Notes under the pieces: generated by a model
Databases searched by the model: none
What the model was told of the DNA's origin: nothing
The model's input: only the letters and a program-made list of their open reading frames with translations
Assembly (NCBI GenBank): GCA_040401595.1
Contig: JBBAOE010000011.1
Span: 55,350-119,349, forward strand
DNA: 64,000 nucleotides
DNA from: RFPW01 sp040401595
GTDB lineage: Bacteria; Pseudomonadota; Gammaproteobacteria; Burkholderiales; Burkholderiaceae_E
Direction: 5' to 3'
Made by a program: the position numbers and the translations under genes
In this document: positions 49,145 through 57,647 of the stretch, piece by piece
Position numbering within the stretch: position 1 is the stretch's first letter
How the letters are laid out: each line of letters starts with the position of its first letter

Positions 49145-50005
49145 TCAGCCCTCCTTCAGACCCAGATCCTGGGCCAGCGGGACTGCAGGATGATGAAACC
49201 GGACCGGCCCGTCGCGTTGCGCGTCGAGAAATTGCCGCGCATAGGGGTCATCGGTGACCCGCAGTTGTGCCGGTGACCCATCGGCAACGATACGCCCGTT
49301 TCCCAGCAAATAAACATGGTCTGCAATCGCGAAGGTCTCGGCGACGTCGTGGGTGACCAAGAGCGAGGTCGCCCCGAGTGCGTCATTGAGCTCTCGGATC
49401 AGGGTGGCAATTGTCCCCAATGAGATCGGATCCAGGCCAGCGAAAGGCTCGTCATACAGCAGGAGCGGCGGGTCCAGGGCCATCGAGCGAGCCAGTGCGA
49501 CGCGGCGCGCCATCCCGCCGGACAGTTCGGACGGCATGAGATTCGCCGCACCGCGCAATCCCACCGCCTGAAGCTTGAGGAGCACCAGGTCCCGCAAGGC
49601 GCGGTCCGGCAAGCGGGTATGTTCTCGCAACGGGAATGCGACGTTATCAAACACGGAAAGATCGGTAAACAGGGCACCGTGCTGGAACAGCATGCCCATG
49701 CGCCGGCGAATGTCGAAGAGTTCCTGACGCTTGAGCTGACTGACGTCCCGACCTTCAAACAAAACCTGCCCGGCCGAAGGCATCAGTTGCCCGCCAAGCA
49801 GGCGCAAAATAGTGGTTTTCCCGCTACCCGATCCACCCATCAAGGCGACCACCTGTCCGCGGGCAAATCGCATAGTGACGCCGTCTAAGATCAGTCGAGG
49901 GGGACTCGACAAATGATTGTCCGTGGCAGGGTATGCAAACGAGACGCGTTCGAGCGCGGCGATTGAAACGGGTGACGAAGTGGGAGTCGGAAGGTTTTGA
50001 GTCAC
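49145..50005 (-). CDS. mlaF: ABC lipid-transport ATPase MlaF
   Basis: 286 residues. Walker A MGGSGSGKTTILRLLGG, Q-loop MLFQHGALFTDLSVFDNVAFPLRE, signature LSGGMARRVALARSMA, Walker B LLLYDEPFAGLDPISLG, H-loop VTHDVAETFAIADHV. The only plausible start is GTG 50005, with a ~20-residue head before the ABC domain. A TAGAAT box ends 6 bases upstream and no ribosome-binding site is present. First gene of the 23-gene leftward run. Confidence 0.96.
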   Translation of the reverse strand: MTQNLPTPTSSPVSIAALERVSFAYPATDNHLSSPPRLILDGVTMRFARGQVVALMGGSGSGKTTILRLLGGQLMPSAGQVLFEGRDVSQLKRQELFDIRRRMGMLFQHGALFTDLSVFDNVAFPLREHTRLPDRALRDLVLLKLQAVGLRGAANLMPSELSGGMARRVALARSMALDPPLLLYDEPFAGLDPISLGTIATLIRELNDALGATSLLVTHDVAETFAIADHVYLLGNGRIVADGSPAQLRVTDDPYARQFLDAQRDGPVRFHHPAVPLAQDLGLKEG

Positions 50006-50011
50006 GGGCGA

Positions 50012-50017
50012 ATTCTA
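50012..50017 (-). promoter_or_regulatory. Candidate -10 box (TAGAAT) of mlaF
   Basis: TAGAAT on the minus strand ends 6 bases before the GTG at 50005, so the expected +1 is at the start codon (possible leaderless mRNA). -35 not evident. Confidence 0.4.
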
Positions 50018-50093
50018 CCCATGCTGGCTCCGATTGTTGCGGGCGTCGCGGGACAGGTTCAATCGCCTCCCCATCGGGCAACGGGCATCTCTC

Positions 50094-50099
50094 TATAAT
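50094..50099 (+). promoter_or_regulatory. Consensus -10 box (TATAAT) of kdsD
   Basis: Perfect TATAAT 8 bases before ATG 50108. The expected +1 falls within a base or two of the ATG. The -35 region (near 50071-50076, CCATCG) is not recognisable. Confidence 0.5.
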
Positions 50100-50107
50100 C
50101 GGTTGCC

Positions 50108-51160
50108 ATGAAGCCTGAAATTTTCGAAACGTCGGCCGCACCGGCTGCCGACGCTCCCGACTCGGCGGAGGCCGCATCAGCGGAGATCGGCGCGGACGCC
50201 TTGCTGATGCGCGGGCGCGATGTCCTGCGCCTAGAGGCCGAGGGGATTTCAGCCCTGATACCCCGGCTTGGCGACGACTTCGTCCTGGCTTGTCAGGCGT
50301 TGCTGCGCTGTCAGGGCCGCGTGATCGTGAGCGGGATCGGGAAATCCGGGCATATCGCCCGCAAAATAGCGGCAACCTTCGCTTCAACGGGGACGCCGGC
50401 CTTTTTTGTCCACCCGGCCGAGGCAAGCCATGGCGATCTTGGCATGGTGACGCGCGACGATGTGTTTTTGGCCCTCTCGAACTCGGGAAGTACCGAAGAA
50501 CTGATGGCCATCGTGCCCTTGATCAAACGGATGGGGGCGACGCTGATCATGATGACCGGTAACGCGGCGTCCCCGCTCGCGCAACTGGCCGATATCCATC
50601 TAGACGCCCGGGTCGAGCACGAAGCCTGTCCCCTCAATTTGGCACCGACCACGAGCACAACCGCCGCGCTCGCGCTGGGCGACGCGCTCGCGGTATCCCT
50701 GCTGGAAGCCCGGGGATTCTCGGAAACCGACTTTGCCCGCTCCCACCCCGGCGGGATGCTGGGGCGCAGGCTCCTGACCCGCGTCGGTGATGTGATGCGC
50801 TCGGGCGATGCCATTCCGCGCGTCGAAGAGAACGCCAGCCTGACCCAAGCGCTGCTTGAAATTACGCGAAAGCGGATGGGTATGACCCTAGTCTTCGCGA
50901 CGATGAATCCGGATCAGCTGGTCGGCATCTTCACCGATGGGGATTTGCGTCGGCTGCTTGAGCGCTCAATCGATCTGGGGTCGATCCGGATCGATGCCGT
51001 CATGACACGCGCACCCAAAACGCTCAGTTCGGACGCGCTCGCCGTCGAGGCGCTGCGCTGCATGGACGAGCGCCAGATCACGCAGCTGGGCATCGTCGAC
51101 GGCCATCGGATCGTGGGCGCACTCCACCTGCATGATCTGCTGGCGGCGAAGATCGCATGA
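50108..51160 (+). CDS. kdsD: Arabinose-5-phosphate isomerase (KdsD/KpsF/GutQ family)
   Basis: 350 residues; converts ribulose-5-phosphate to arabinose-5-phosphate for Kdo synthesis. SIS domain: GRVIVSGIGKSGHIARKIAATFASTGTPAFFVHPAEASHGDLGM, LSNSGSTEEL, NLAPTTSTTAALALGDALA, ARSHPGGMLGRRLL. Two C-terminal CBS domains (VGDVMRSGDAIPRV; IDAVMTRAPKTLSSDALAVEAL). N-terminus is ~20 residues longer than usual. Overlaps kdsC by 4 bases. Confidence 0.96.
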   Translation: MKPEIFETSAAPAADAPDSAEAASAEIGADALLMRGRDVLRLEAEGISALIPRLGDDFVLACQALLRCQGRVIVSGIGKSGHIARKIAATFASTGTPAFFVHPAEASHGDLGMVTRDDVFLALSNSGSTEELMAIVPLIKRMGATLIMMTGNAASPLAQLADIHLDARVEHEACPLNLAPTTSTTAALALGDALAVSLLEARGFSETDFARSHPGGMLGRRLLTRVGDVMRSGDAIPRVEENASLTQALLEITRKRMGMTLVFATMNPDQLVGIFTDGDLRRLLERSIDLGSIRIDAVMTRAPKTLSSDALAVEALRCMDERQITQLGIVDGHRIVGALHLHDLLAAKIA

Positions 51161-51735
51161 GTGCCGGGCCACCGACGAGCGGAGCCGTCAAGGTCGACCT
51201 GCGCGCCCGGGCTGCACAGATTCGGGTACTGGCGCTCGACGTGGATGGCGTGCTGACCGATGGCGGCCTGCGCTTTGATGCGCAAGGCGACTCGGGAAAA
51301 ACCTTCTCGGTGCGTGACGGTTTTGGCCTGACGCTGCTGCGCGAGGTGGGAATTGAGCTGGCCATCATCACCGGCCGGCAATCGGGTAGCGTTCGCGCCC
51401 GGGCGGCCGAACTCGGGATCACCCATGTGCTGGAGGGTATTCGCGATAAAGCGATGGCACTGCGGGAATTAGCCCAGCGATGCAACGTCAATCTTGACGC
51501 CATCGCCTATCTCGGTGACGACTGGCCCGATCTGACCGCCCTGCGACTCGCCGGAATCGCCGGCGCACCGGCGGATGCTGAACCTGACGTCCGCGCCCAC
51601 TGTGACTGGATTTCAAGCCGCCGGGGTGGGCATGGCGCAGTGCGTGAATTTGCCGAAATGCTGCTCGAATGGCGGGGTCAGCGGACAGCCGCGTTGGCGC
51701 GCTATCTCGAAGGCACGGGTCGTTCGGCCGGCTGA
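51157..51735 (+). CDS. kdsC: KDO 8-phosphate phosphatase
   Basis: 192-residue HAD phosphatase making Kdo from Kdo-8-P. Seen: VLALDVDGVLTDGGLRFD (nucleophile Asp), SVRDGFGLTLLREVGIELAIITGRQSGSV, and AYLGDDWPDLTALRLAGIAGAPADA. Two bases separate it from lptC. Confidence 0.96.
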   Translation: MSAGPPTSGAVKVDLRARAAQIRVLALDVDGVLTDGGLRFDAQGDSGKTFSVRDGFGLTLLREVGIELAIITGRQSGSVRARAAELGITHVLEGIRDKAMALRELAQRCNVNLDAIAYLGDDWPDLTALRLAGIAGAPADAEPDVRAHCDWISSRRGGHGAVREFAEMLLEWRGQRTAALARYLEGTGRSAG

Positions 51736-51737
51736 GG

Positions 51738-52412
51738 ATGACGAATCCGATACCCCCTGCGCGCGCGTCGAATCCCGAATGGGGCTGGCGTCTGCGTGAG
51801 CGCCTGCCCGTGATCGCCTCCATTGGCATGCTGGCGATTCTGGCGGCCATGACCGGTTTGCTCGCCCAGCGAACCTCCCAGGAGCATCGATCCACGCCGC
51901 AGCGCACGAGCCCGGATCGACCCGATTGGTTTATTGAAGGGTTTCATCTGGTCCGACTCGGTCTGAGCGAACGGGTGACCTGGCAGATCACCGCGCAACG
52001 GATGCAGCATCGGCCGCAAAATGACGCCGTCGAACTCGTTCAGCCCACCCTTCTGCGGATTGAGCCCGGTCGCCCGACGATGGTCATTCGGGCGCAGGAG
52101 GCGCAAACCCTCGAAATGGGCAACCTGACCCACCTGCGCGGCCAGGTCGAGATAACCCGCGCCGCCGACCGCGACGGCCCGGCCCTCAAGATCCGGACTG
52201 AACGACTCGATGTCCTGGCACCCCAGGATCTTGCTCGAGCGGCGGGCCCAGTGCGCATCGAGCGGGGCGGATCGAACTTGACCGGGATCGGGATGGAATT
52301 CGACAATGCAACCCGACGCCTGCAAGTGCTGGCGGATGTGCAGGGCCAGTGGTCGAGCGCGCCCGGACCCTGGCCTAGGCCCGAATCACCAACCCCGAAT
52401 AAGACGAAGTGA
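51738..52412 (+). CDS. lptC: LPS export system protein LptC
   Basis: 224 residues. One N-terminal membrane helix (LPVIASIGMLAILAAMTGLL) and a periplasmic OstA-like beta-jellyroll (DWFIEGFHLVRLGLSERVTWQITAQRMQH; AQEAQTLEMGNLTHLRGQVEI; IRTERLDVLAPQDLA). Bridges LptFG to LptA. Start ATG 51738. Confidence 0.92.
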   Translation: MTNPIPPARASNPEWGWRLRERLPVIASIGMLAILAAMTGLLAQRTSQEHRSTPQRTSPDRPDWFIEGFHLVRLGLSERVTWQITAQRMQHRPQNDAVELVQPTLLRIEPGRPTMVIRAQEAQTLEMGNLTHLRGQVEITRAADRDGPALKIRTERLDVLAPQDLARAAGPVRIERGGSNLTGIGMEFDNATRRLQVLADVQGQWSSAPGPWPRPESPTPNKTK

Positions 52413-52422
52413 AACCCTGGTT

Positions 52423-52977
52423 GTGAAGGTCCATCTGCTGCCGCCCGCCCTACCGGCCCTCCTACTCACGATCGCGCTTATGGTACCGGCCCCGGTGACC
52501 CATGCGGAGCGGGCCGACCGCGAGCGGCCGCTCCAGATTGAAGCGGACCGACTCGATTACGATGATCTGAACAAGGTCAATGTCTTTAACGGTCGGGTAT
52601 CGCTCAGTAAGGGGTCGCTGCTGATCCGTGCCGACCGGATCGTCCTGCGCGAAGAGAGCGACGGCACGCAAAACGCAACCGCCACCGGGCGCCCAGCCAC
52701 ATTGCGCCAACGCCGGGATGCCAGCGCCGAGAGTTGGGTCGAGGGTCAGGGTGAACGGATCGAATGGGACAGCCGATCCGAATTAGCAACCTTTTCACAG
52801 AAAGCCCAGCTGCGACGCCTTGATGCGGCCCGGGTCGTCGACGACGTCCAAGGCGGACGTATCCGCTACAACACCCGGACCGAGGTCTATGAAGTTGACA
52901 GCGCCGGAGCTGCCACAACGCCCGACAACCCCAGCGGACGGGTGCGGGTGATAATCCAGCCGCGGGCGACAAAGTGA
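52423..52977 (+). CDS. lptA: LPS periplasmic transport protein LptA
   Basis: 184 residues from GTG 52423. Signal peptide (LPALLLTIALMVPAPVTHA) then the OstA domain: RPLQIEADRLDYDDLNKVNVFNGRVSLSKGSLLIRADRIVLREE; SWVEGQGERIEWDSRSELATF; VDDVQGGRIRYNTRTEVYEVD. Forms the periplasmic bridge for LPS. The start is assigned by the signal peptide; no ATG is available nearby. Confidence 0.93.
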   Translation: MKVHLLPPALPALLLTIALMVPAPVTHAERADRERPLQIEADRLDYDDLNKVNVFNGRVSLSKGSLLIRADRIVLREESDGTQNATATGRPATLRQRRDASAESWVEGQGERIEWDSRSELATFSQKAQLRRLDAARVVDDVQGGRIRYNTRTEVYEVDSAGAATTPDNPSGRVRVIIQPRATK

Positions 52978-53011
52978 CCTCGATCTACGTCCGAAACCGA
53001 AACGATTGCCC

Positions 53012-53761
53012 GTGAATCCGATCAGTCGCCTGAGCGCCCGGCACCTGCGCAAGAGCTATCAGGGCCGCGAAGTGGTTCACGACGTCTCGCTCGAGGTCGC
53101 CAGCGGCGAAGTCGTTGGCCTGCTAGGCCCCAACGGAGCCGGCAAAACCACCTGTTTTTACATGATGGTCGGACTCGTCTCCTGCGACGACGGGCAGATC
53201 GAACTTGATGAACAACCGATCGGACACTTACCGATTCACCGGCGCGCCCGCCTGGGCTTATCGTACCTACCCCAGGAGCCCTCGGTCTTTCGAAAACTCA
53301 GCGTTGAAGAAAATATCGCTGCCGTGCTCGAAATGCAGCTTGGAGATGACGGACGCCGAATGCCTGCGAGCGCCCTGACGCGACGCTTGAACGAACTGCT
53401 CGACGAACTCCAGATCACGCACTTGCGGACACACCGCGCCCTCTCCTTGTCGGGCGGGGAGCGACGGCGGGTCGAAATTGCGCGCGCCCTGGCCAGTGAG
53501 CCGCGGTTCATTTTGCTCGATGAACCATTTGCCGGGATTGATCCGATCGCCGTGATCGAGATTCAGCGCATCGTCGGTTTCCTCAAAGGTCGGGGTATTG
53601 GCGTGCTGATCACCGACCACAGCGTGCGGGAAACCTTGGGAATCTGTGACCGAGCGGTTATCATCAACTCTGGCACCGTTCTTGCATACGGCCGTCCTGA
53701 CGAAATCATTGCTGACGAGGGCGTTCGCCGCGTGTATCTGGGCGAACACTTCCGGATGTAG
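53012..53761 (+). CDS. lptB: LPS export ABC transporter ATPase LptB
   Basis: 249 residues. Walker A LGPNGAGKTTCFYMMVGL, YLPQEPSVFRKLSVEENI, signature LSGGERRRVEIARAL, Walker B FILLDEPFAGIDPIAV, ITDHSVRETLGICDRAVII, and YLGEHFRM at the C-terminus. Start GTG 53012 preferred; an in-frame TTG lies two codons upstream. Confidence 0.96.
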   Translation: MNPISRLSARHLRKSYQGREVVHDVSLEVASGEVVGLLGPNGAGKTTCFYMMVGLVSCDDGQIELDEQPIGHLPIHRRARLGLSYLPQEPSVFRKLSVEENIAAVLEMQLGDDGRRMPASALTRRLNELLDELQITHLRTHRALSLSGGERRRVEIARALASEPRFILLDEPFAGIDPIAVIEIQRIVGFLKGRGIGVLITDHSVRETLGICDRAVIINSGTVLAYGRPDEIIADEGVRRVYLGEHFRM

Positions 53762-53820
53762 GCACGAAGCTTCGGCAGGGCGTATCGTAGGGCAACCAGC
53801 GCTCGCTCCCCTGTCCTCCC

Positions 53821-55572
53821 ATGAAGCAGTCGCTCCAGCTCCGGTTTTCTCAACATCTCGCTCTGACTCCCCAGCTACAGCAATCGATTCGACTGCTGCA
53901 ACTGTCGACGCTCGAACTCAATCAAGAGATCGAGCAGATGTTGGTGGAAAATCCCTTGCTCGAGCGGGTCGACAATCCCCTCGACGGGATGCTGCGTCTG
54001 GATGCGCAGGGCGCAATCCCCCCCCCACCAAGCGCCTCCCCCATCGACCCGGGAAACCGCGCGGCCAGCAGGGACGAGCGCGGCGAATCGGCTGGCAGCG
54101 CCAGTACGGGCGAGTTTGAAGCCGAAAGTGGTGTCTCCGGTAGCGGCAGCGATACGCAACCGAGCGACATCGATTCGCGCGGGATGGATCAAGGGATCGA
54201 CAATGGCCTGGACTGGGGTGCGGATCGGCGCAACCGGGATGACGACGACGATGAGCGTGAGAGACCCCAGGGTGCGGGCTCGCGCAATTCACTCGAGGCC
54301 CATCTCCTGCAGCAACTGACGGCCGCCCGATGCAGCGCGCGCGACGCGGCATTCGTGCGACTGCTGATCGGCGAAATTGACCCGAATGGCTGGCTCACCG
54401 AATCGGTTGAGGCGTTGTTTTCGGACCTCGTCGATCGACTCAAAATCCTGCAGACACTCTTGCAGGACGATGCCCAGGCAGCCGAGCAGCAACGGACCGA
54501 ACTACCGGCGCTCTTCGAACTCTTGCTGAGCTTCGCGCCTGCCGGCTGGCAGGCGCAGAATGCACAGCACCTCAAAGCCTTGCTGGCAGAACTGCTGGGG
54601 GAGTGCGAGGCTCGGCAAACCATCGGCGAATTGCAATTCGAAGAGATGCAGGCAGCACTCAATCTGTTGCGCAGTTTCGATCCCCCCGGGGTCGGTGCGC
54701 GCAACCTCGCCGAATGTCTGAGCCTGCAGCTTCAGCGCTTACCCCGGCGGCAATGGCCCTCGGTCGACGGCTGGGAGGCAGCCTGCGCGATCGCGCAGGA
54801 TCATCTGCCGCTTCTGGCGGCGCGCGACTGGACCCGGATCAAAAAAGCGCTGCAACTCAAAGACCATGACGAGGATGATCAGACCCTGCGCGACGCACAG
54901 GCCCTGATCCGAACACTTCAACCCCTGCCGGGACAGGGTTTTGACGGGGAAGAGGCAGCCTATGTGCTGCCCGACGTGATTGTGCGACGCACCAGAGCCG
55001 GCTGGACTGCAGCGCTGAACCCAGACGTGATGCCGCGTTTACGGGTCAATGACCTCTATGCTCGGATCCTGCGCCGCAACAAGGGGGCAAATAGTCTCTC
55101 GATGCAGTTGCAAGAAGCCCGCTGGCTGGTCAAGAATATCCATCAGCGGTTCGACACCATCCTTCGCGTCGCGCAGGCCATCGTCGAACGGCAACGTGAA
55201 TTTTTCACCCATGGCGAGGTCGCCATGCGGCCACTGGTTCTCAGGGAGATCGCAGAAGTTCTCGGTTTGCACGAATCAACCATCTCTCGCGTAACCACAC
55301 AAAAGTACATGCTGACCCCGACTGGCACGTTTGAGCTCAAGTATTTCTTCGGTAGCCATGTTGCGACCGACACGGGCGGCGCCGCCTCGAGCACCGCCAT
55401 TCGGGCCCTGATTAAACAACTCGTCGCCGCGGAGGACATTCGCCAACCGTTATCCGACAGCCGTCTCGCCGAAATGCTTGGTGAACAGGGCATCGTTGTG
55501 GCTCGCCGCACGGTCGCAAAGTATCGCGAATCCCTGCGCATCCCGGCCGTCACCCAACGCAAAGCGTTGTGA
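53821..55572 (+). CDS. rpoN: RNA polymerase sigma-54 factor, enlarged
   Basis: 583 residues (family usually ~480). Region I: KQSLQLRFSQHLALTPQLQQSIRLLQLSTLEL at residues 1-35. Region II is long, Gly/Ser/Asp-rich, to ~155. The core-binding domain starts SLEAHLLQQLTAAR and is split by a ~65-residue helical insert (about 201-268) before LQFEEMQAALNLLRSFDPPGVGARNLAECL. HTH in LREIAEVLGLHESTISRVTTQKYM, and the RpoN box VARRTVAKYRESLRIP near 560 is intact. Works with AAA activators on -24/-12 promoters. Downstream of lptB, standard location. Confidence 0.96.
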   Translation: MKQSLQLRFSQHLALTPQLQQSIRLLQLSTLELNQEIEQMLVENPLLERVDNPLDGMLRLDAQGAIPPPPSASPIDPGNRAASRDERGESAGSASTGEFEAESGVSGSGSDTQPSDIDSRGMDQGIDNGLDWGADRRNRDDDDDERERPQGAGSRNSLEAHLLQQLTAARCSARDAAFVRLLIGEIDPNGWLTESVEALFSDLVDRLKILQTLLQDDAQAAEQQRTELPALFELLLSFAPAGWQAQNAQHLKALLAELLGECEARQTIGELQFEEMQAALNLLRSFDPPGVGARNLAECLSLQLQRLPRRQWPSVDGWEAACAIAQDHLPLLAARDWTRIKKALQLKDHDEDDQTLRDAQALIRTLQPLPGQGFDGEEAAYVLPDVIVRRTRAGWTAALNPDVMPRLRVNDLYARILRRNKGANSLSMQLQEARWLVKNIHQRFDTILRVAQAIVERQREFFTHGEVAMRPLVLREIAEVLGLHESTISRVTTQKYMLTPTGTFELKYFFGSHVATDTGGAASSTAIRALIKQLVAAEDIRQPLSDSRLAEMLGEQGIVVARRTVAKYRESLRIPAVTQRKAL

Positions 55573-55669
55573 TGCGCACCCGGACACGTCAAACGATGCA
55601 CTCGCCACCAGGCCGACCCAACCGAGGGTCAGCCATCCCGGCCTGACCCCGTGTAGCAGGAGGACCACC

Positions 55670-56008
55670 ATGAACCTCGCCATCAGCGGCCACCATGTCG
55701 CCGTCACCCCGGCACTGCGTCAGTACATCATCGGCAAACTCGAGCGGATCCGACGACATTTTGATCAGGTCATCGACGTCAATGTCATCGTGTCGGTTGA
55801 TAAACTCGTCCAAAAAGCCGAGATCAATCTGCATGTTCGTGGTCGAGATCTGTTTGCCGAGTGTTCTGGATCGGATCTGTACGCAGCGATTGATGAACTG
55901 ATCGACAAACTCGACCGCCAGGTGGCCAAGTACAAGGCACAACGCTTCGGCTTTGCGCATGAGGCCATCAAACATCAGGAGGCCGTCGAAGCGCTCGGTT
56001 CGGATTAA
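55670..56008 (+). CDS. hpf: Ribosome hibernation-promoting factor (short HPF)
   Basis: 112 residues: MNLAISGHHVAVTPALRQYI, IDVNVIVSVDKLVQKAEINLHVRGRDLFAE, LYAAIDELIDKLDRQVAKYK. Binds the 30S decoding region in stationary phase. ATG 55670 with an AGGAGG site 6-7 bases upstream, the best ribosome-binding site in this area. Followed by a strong terminator. Confidence 0.95.
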   Translation: MNLAISGHHVAVTPALRQYIIGKLERIRRHFDQVIDVNVIVSVDKLVQKAEINLHVRGRDLFAECSGSDLYAAIDELIDKLDRQVAKYKAQRFGFAHEAIKHQEAVEALGSD

Positions 56009-56026
56009 CGACGCCCGGCCCCTCTG

Positions 56027-56077
56027 GATCGGTTCTTCCCGTTCCCTGGAACCAGGAGGAACCGATTCGGATTTTTT
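56027..56077 (+). terminator. Intrinsic terminator after hpf
   Basis: Long stem: GGTTCTTCC (56031-56039) pairs with GGAGGAACC (56055-56063), flanked by GATC/GATT, with an inner GTTCC-CT-GGAAC hairpin (56041-56052). The run TTTTTT at 56072-56077 follows. One G-U wobble. It should end the rpoN-hpf transcript. Confidence 0.85.
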
Positions 56078-56230
56078 GTTGCGACGCAGCAACCGCGGTT
56101 TACAGGGTAGGATCGGGGCTGTACCCTTAACCACAGTTAGGTGAGGCCAGCGCAATGCAGTAATCGCGCCGCCGCAACCTCGATGTGTCTTGCGCTTCCC
56201 AACACCGTGCCCCCGGCAGGTGGCCCAGTT
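56078..56230 (+). promoter_or_regulatory. Spacer upstream of ptsN with candidate promoter
   Basis: Follows the terminator, so ptsN needs its own promoter here. TACCCT at about 56119-56124 in the string GCTGTACCCTTAAC is a possible -10; a near-identical GCTGTACCCTAAC lies before the TPR gene at about 60439. No confirmed -35. Confidence 0.3.
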
Positions 56231-56701
56231 ATGACCCAACTCGCCCGGCTGTTGTCTCTGTCAAACGTGCAGCTGAACCTGCCGGCATCGAGCAAAAAAC
56301 GCTTGTTTGAACATGCCGCTCTCCTGTTCGAAAATCATCAGGGCATGGAGCGTGGGCGGGTGTTTGATGCCCTGTTTGCCCGTGAGCGTCTGGGTTCAAC
56401 CGGACTGGGTGAAGGCGTTGCGATCCCCCATGGGCGCATCAAGGGGCTGCGCGAAGCGGCCGCTGCCGTCATTCGCTGCGTCGATCCGATCCCCTTCGAC
56501 GCGCCCGATGGTCTCCCGGTTCGCCTGCTCGTATTTCTGCTCGTTCCCGAACAGTCGACCGAACAGCACCTGACGCTGCTGTCCGAGCTTGCCGAGCTCA
56601 TGTCGGATGCCACCATCCGCGAATCGCTCATGACCATGGACGACCCGGCCCAGGTCCATCACCTTCTATCTGCCTGGGAACCACAACAGCCCGCGGCCTG
56701 A
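56231..56701 (+). CDS. ptsN: PTS-Ntr EIIA component
   Basis: 156-residue EIIA-Ntr. Phospho-acceptor His in GVAIPHGRIKGL near residue 68; also seen LARLLSLSNVQLNLPASSKKRLFEHAALLFEN, FLLVPEQSTEQHLTLLSELAELM. Regulatory phosphotransfer linked to nitrogen and potassium status. Start ATG 56231 gives the normal N-terminus. Confidence 0.95.
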   Translation: MTQLARLLSLSNVQLNLPASSKKRLFEHAALLFENHQGMERGRVFDALFARERLGSTGLGEGVAIPHGRIKGLREAAAAVIRCVDPIPFDAPDGLPVRLLVFLLVPEQSTEQHLTLLSELAELMSDATIRESLMTMDDPAQVHHLLSAWEPQQPAA

Positions 56702-56714
56702 ACCGAGTCACACC

Positions 56715-57647
56715 ATGCCGCTCAGCTTTCAGACGCTCATCGCGGCCAATGTCGAAACCCTTTCCCTGGTAGAGCTCAACGGGGCGCCCATTCCGGACCG
56801 GGAAATCACGGCCGTGGAAGCGTCGGATCTGGTTGGCCACCTGAACCTGATTCACCCCGAACGGATCCAGGTGATTGGGCCCGAAGAGCTGAAGTGGTAC
56901 CTGAATTGCTCAACGGGGCGGCGTGCAGCCATGCTGAGCGAACTGGTCTCTGCCCGCCCCCCGGCCCTCTTGCTGGCGGATCGACTCGAGCCCCCGGCCG
57001 ATCTGCTGGCGTCATGCCGCGCGGCCGGGATGGCGCTCTACGGCACTCCGCTGCCGGCCGCGCGCCTCATCGATTCGTTGCGGATCTGGCTCGCCAAAGC
57101 ACTGGCGAAAACCACCACCATGCACGGTGTTTTTATGGACGTCCTCGGCATGGGGGTCCTGATCGCTGGCGATTCCGGGCTCGGCAAAAGCGAACTTGGA
57201 CTGGAGCTGATTTCGCGCGGTCATGGCCTGGTCGCCGATGACGCGGTCGAGTTTTCCCGGATCGGACCCAGCGCTGTCGAAGGACGCTGCCCGGCCCTCT
57301 TGCGTAACCTGCTTGAAGTTCGCGGCCTGGGGCTGCTCGATATCCGGACCATCTTTGGTGAAACCGCCGTGCGTCGTCGGATGCGACTCAAGCTGATCAT
57401 GCAACTGGTTCGCCGCGGTGCGCTCGATGGCGACTTCGAACGCCTGCCCCTGGAGGCCCAAACCCAGGAAGTGCTCGAAGTCCCGATCCGCAAAGTCGTG
57501 GTGCCCGTGGCGGCCGGGCGCAACCTCGCCGTCCTCACAGAAGCGGCTGTGCGCAATACCATCCTGCAACTGCGGGGCATCGAAACAACCCAGCTGTTTG
57601 CGCAGCGCCAGCGTCGAGCCATCGCAGGGGAGCCCTTTGACGACTAA
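56715..57647 (+). CDS. hprK: HPr kinase/phosphorylase
   Basis: 310 residues. Walker A in IAGDSGLGKSELGLELISRGHGLVADDAVE near residue 155, HprK signature GLLDIRTIFGETAVRRRMRLKLIMQL, and EVPIRKVVVPVAAGRNLAVLTEAAVRNTILQLRG. Phosphorylates or dephosphorylates HPr-like proteins on serine. Its end overlaps rapZ by 11 bases. Confidence 0.96.
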   Translation: MPLSFQTLIAANVETLSLVELNGAPIPDREITAVEASDLVGHLNLIHPERIQVIGPEELKWYLNCSTGRRAAMLSELVSARPPALLLADRLEPPADLLASCRAAGMALYGTPLPAARLIDSLRIWLAKALAKTTTMHGVFMDVLGMGVLIAGDSGLGKSELGLELISRGHGLVADDAVEFSRIGPSAVEGRCPALLRNLLEVRGLGLLDIRTIFGETAVRRRMRLKLIMQLVRRGALDGDFERLPLEAQTQEVLEVPIRKVVVPVAAGRNLAVLTEAAVRNTILQLRGIETTQLFAQRQRRAIAGEPFDD

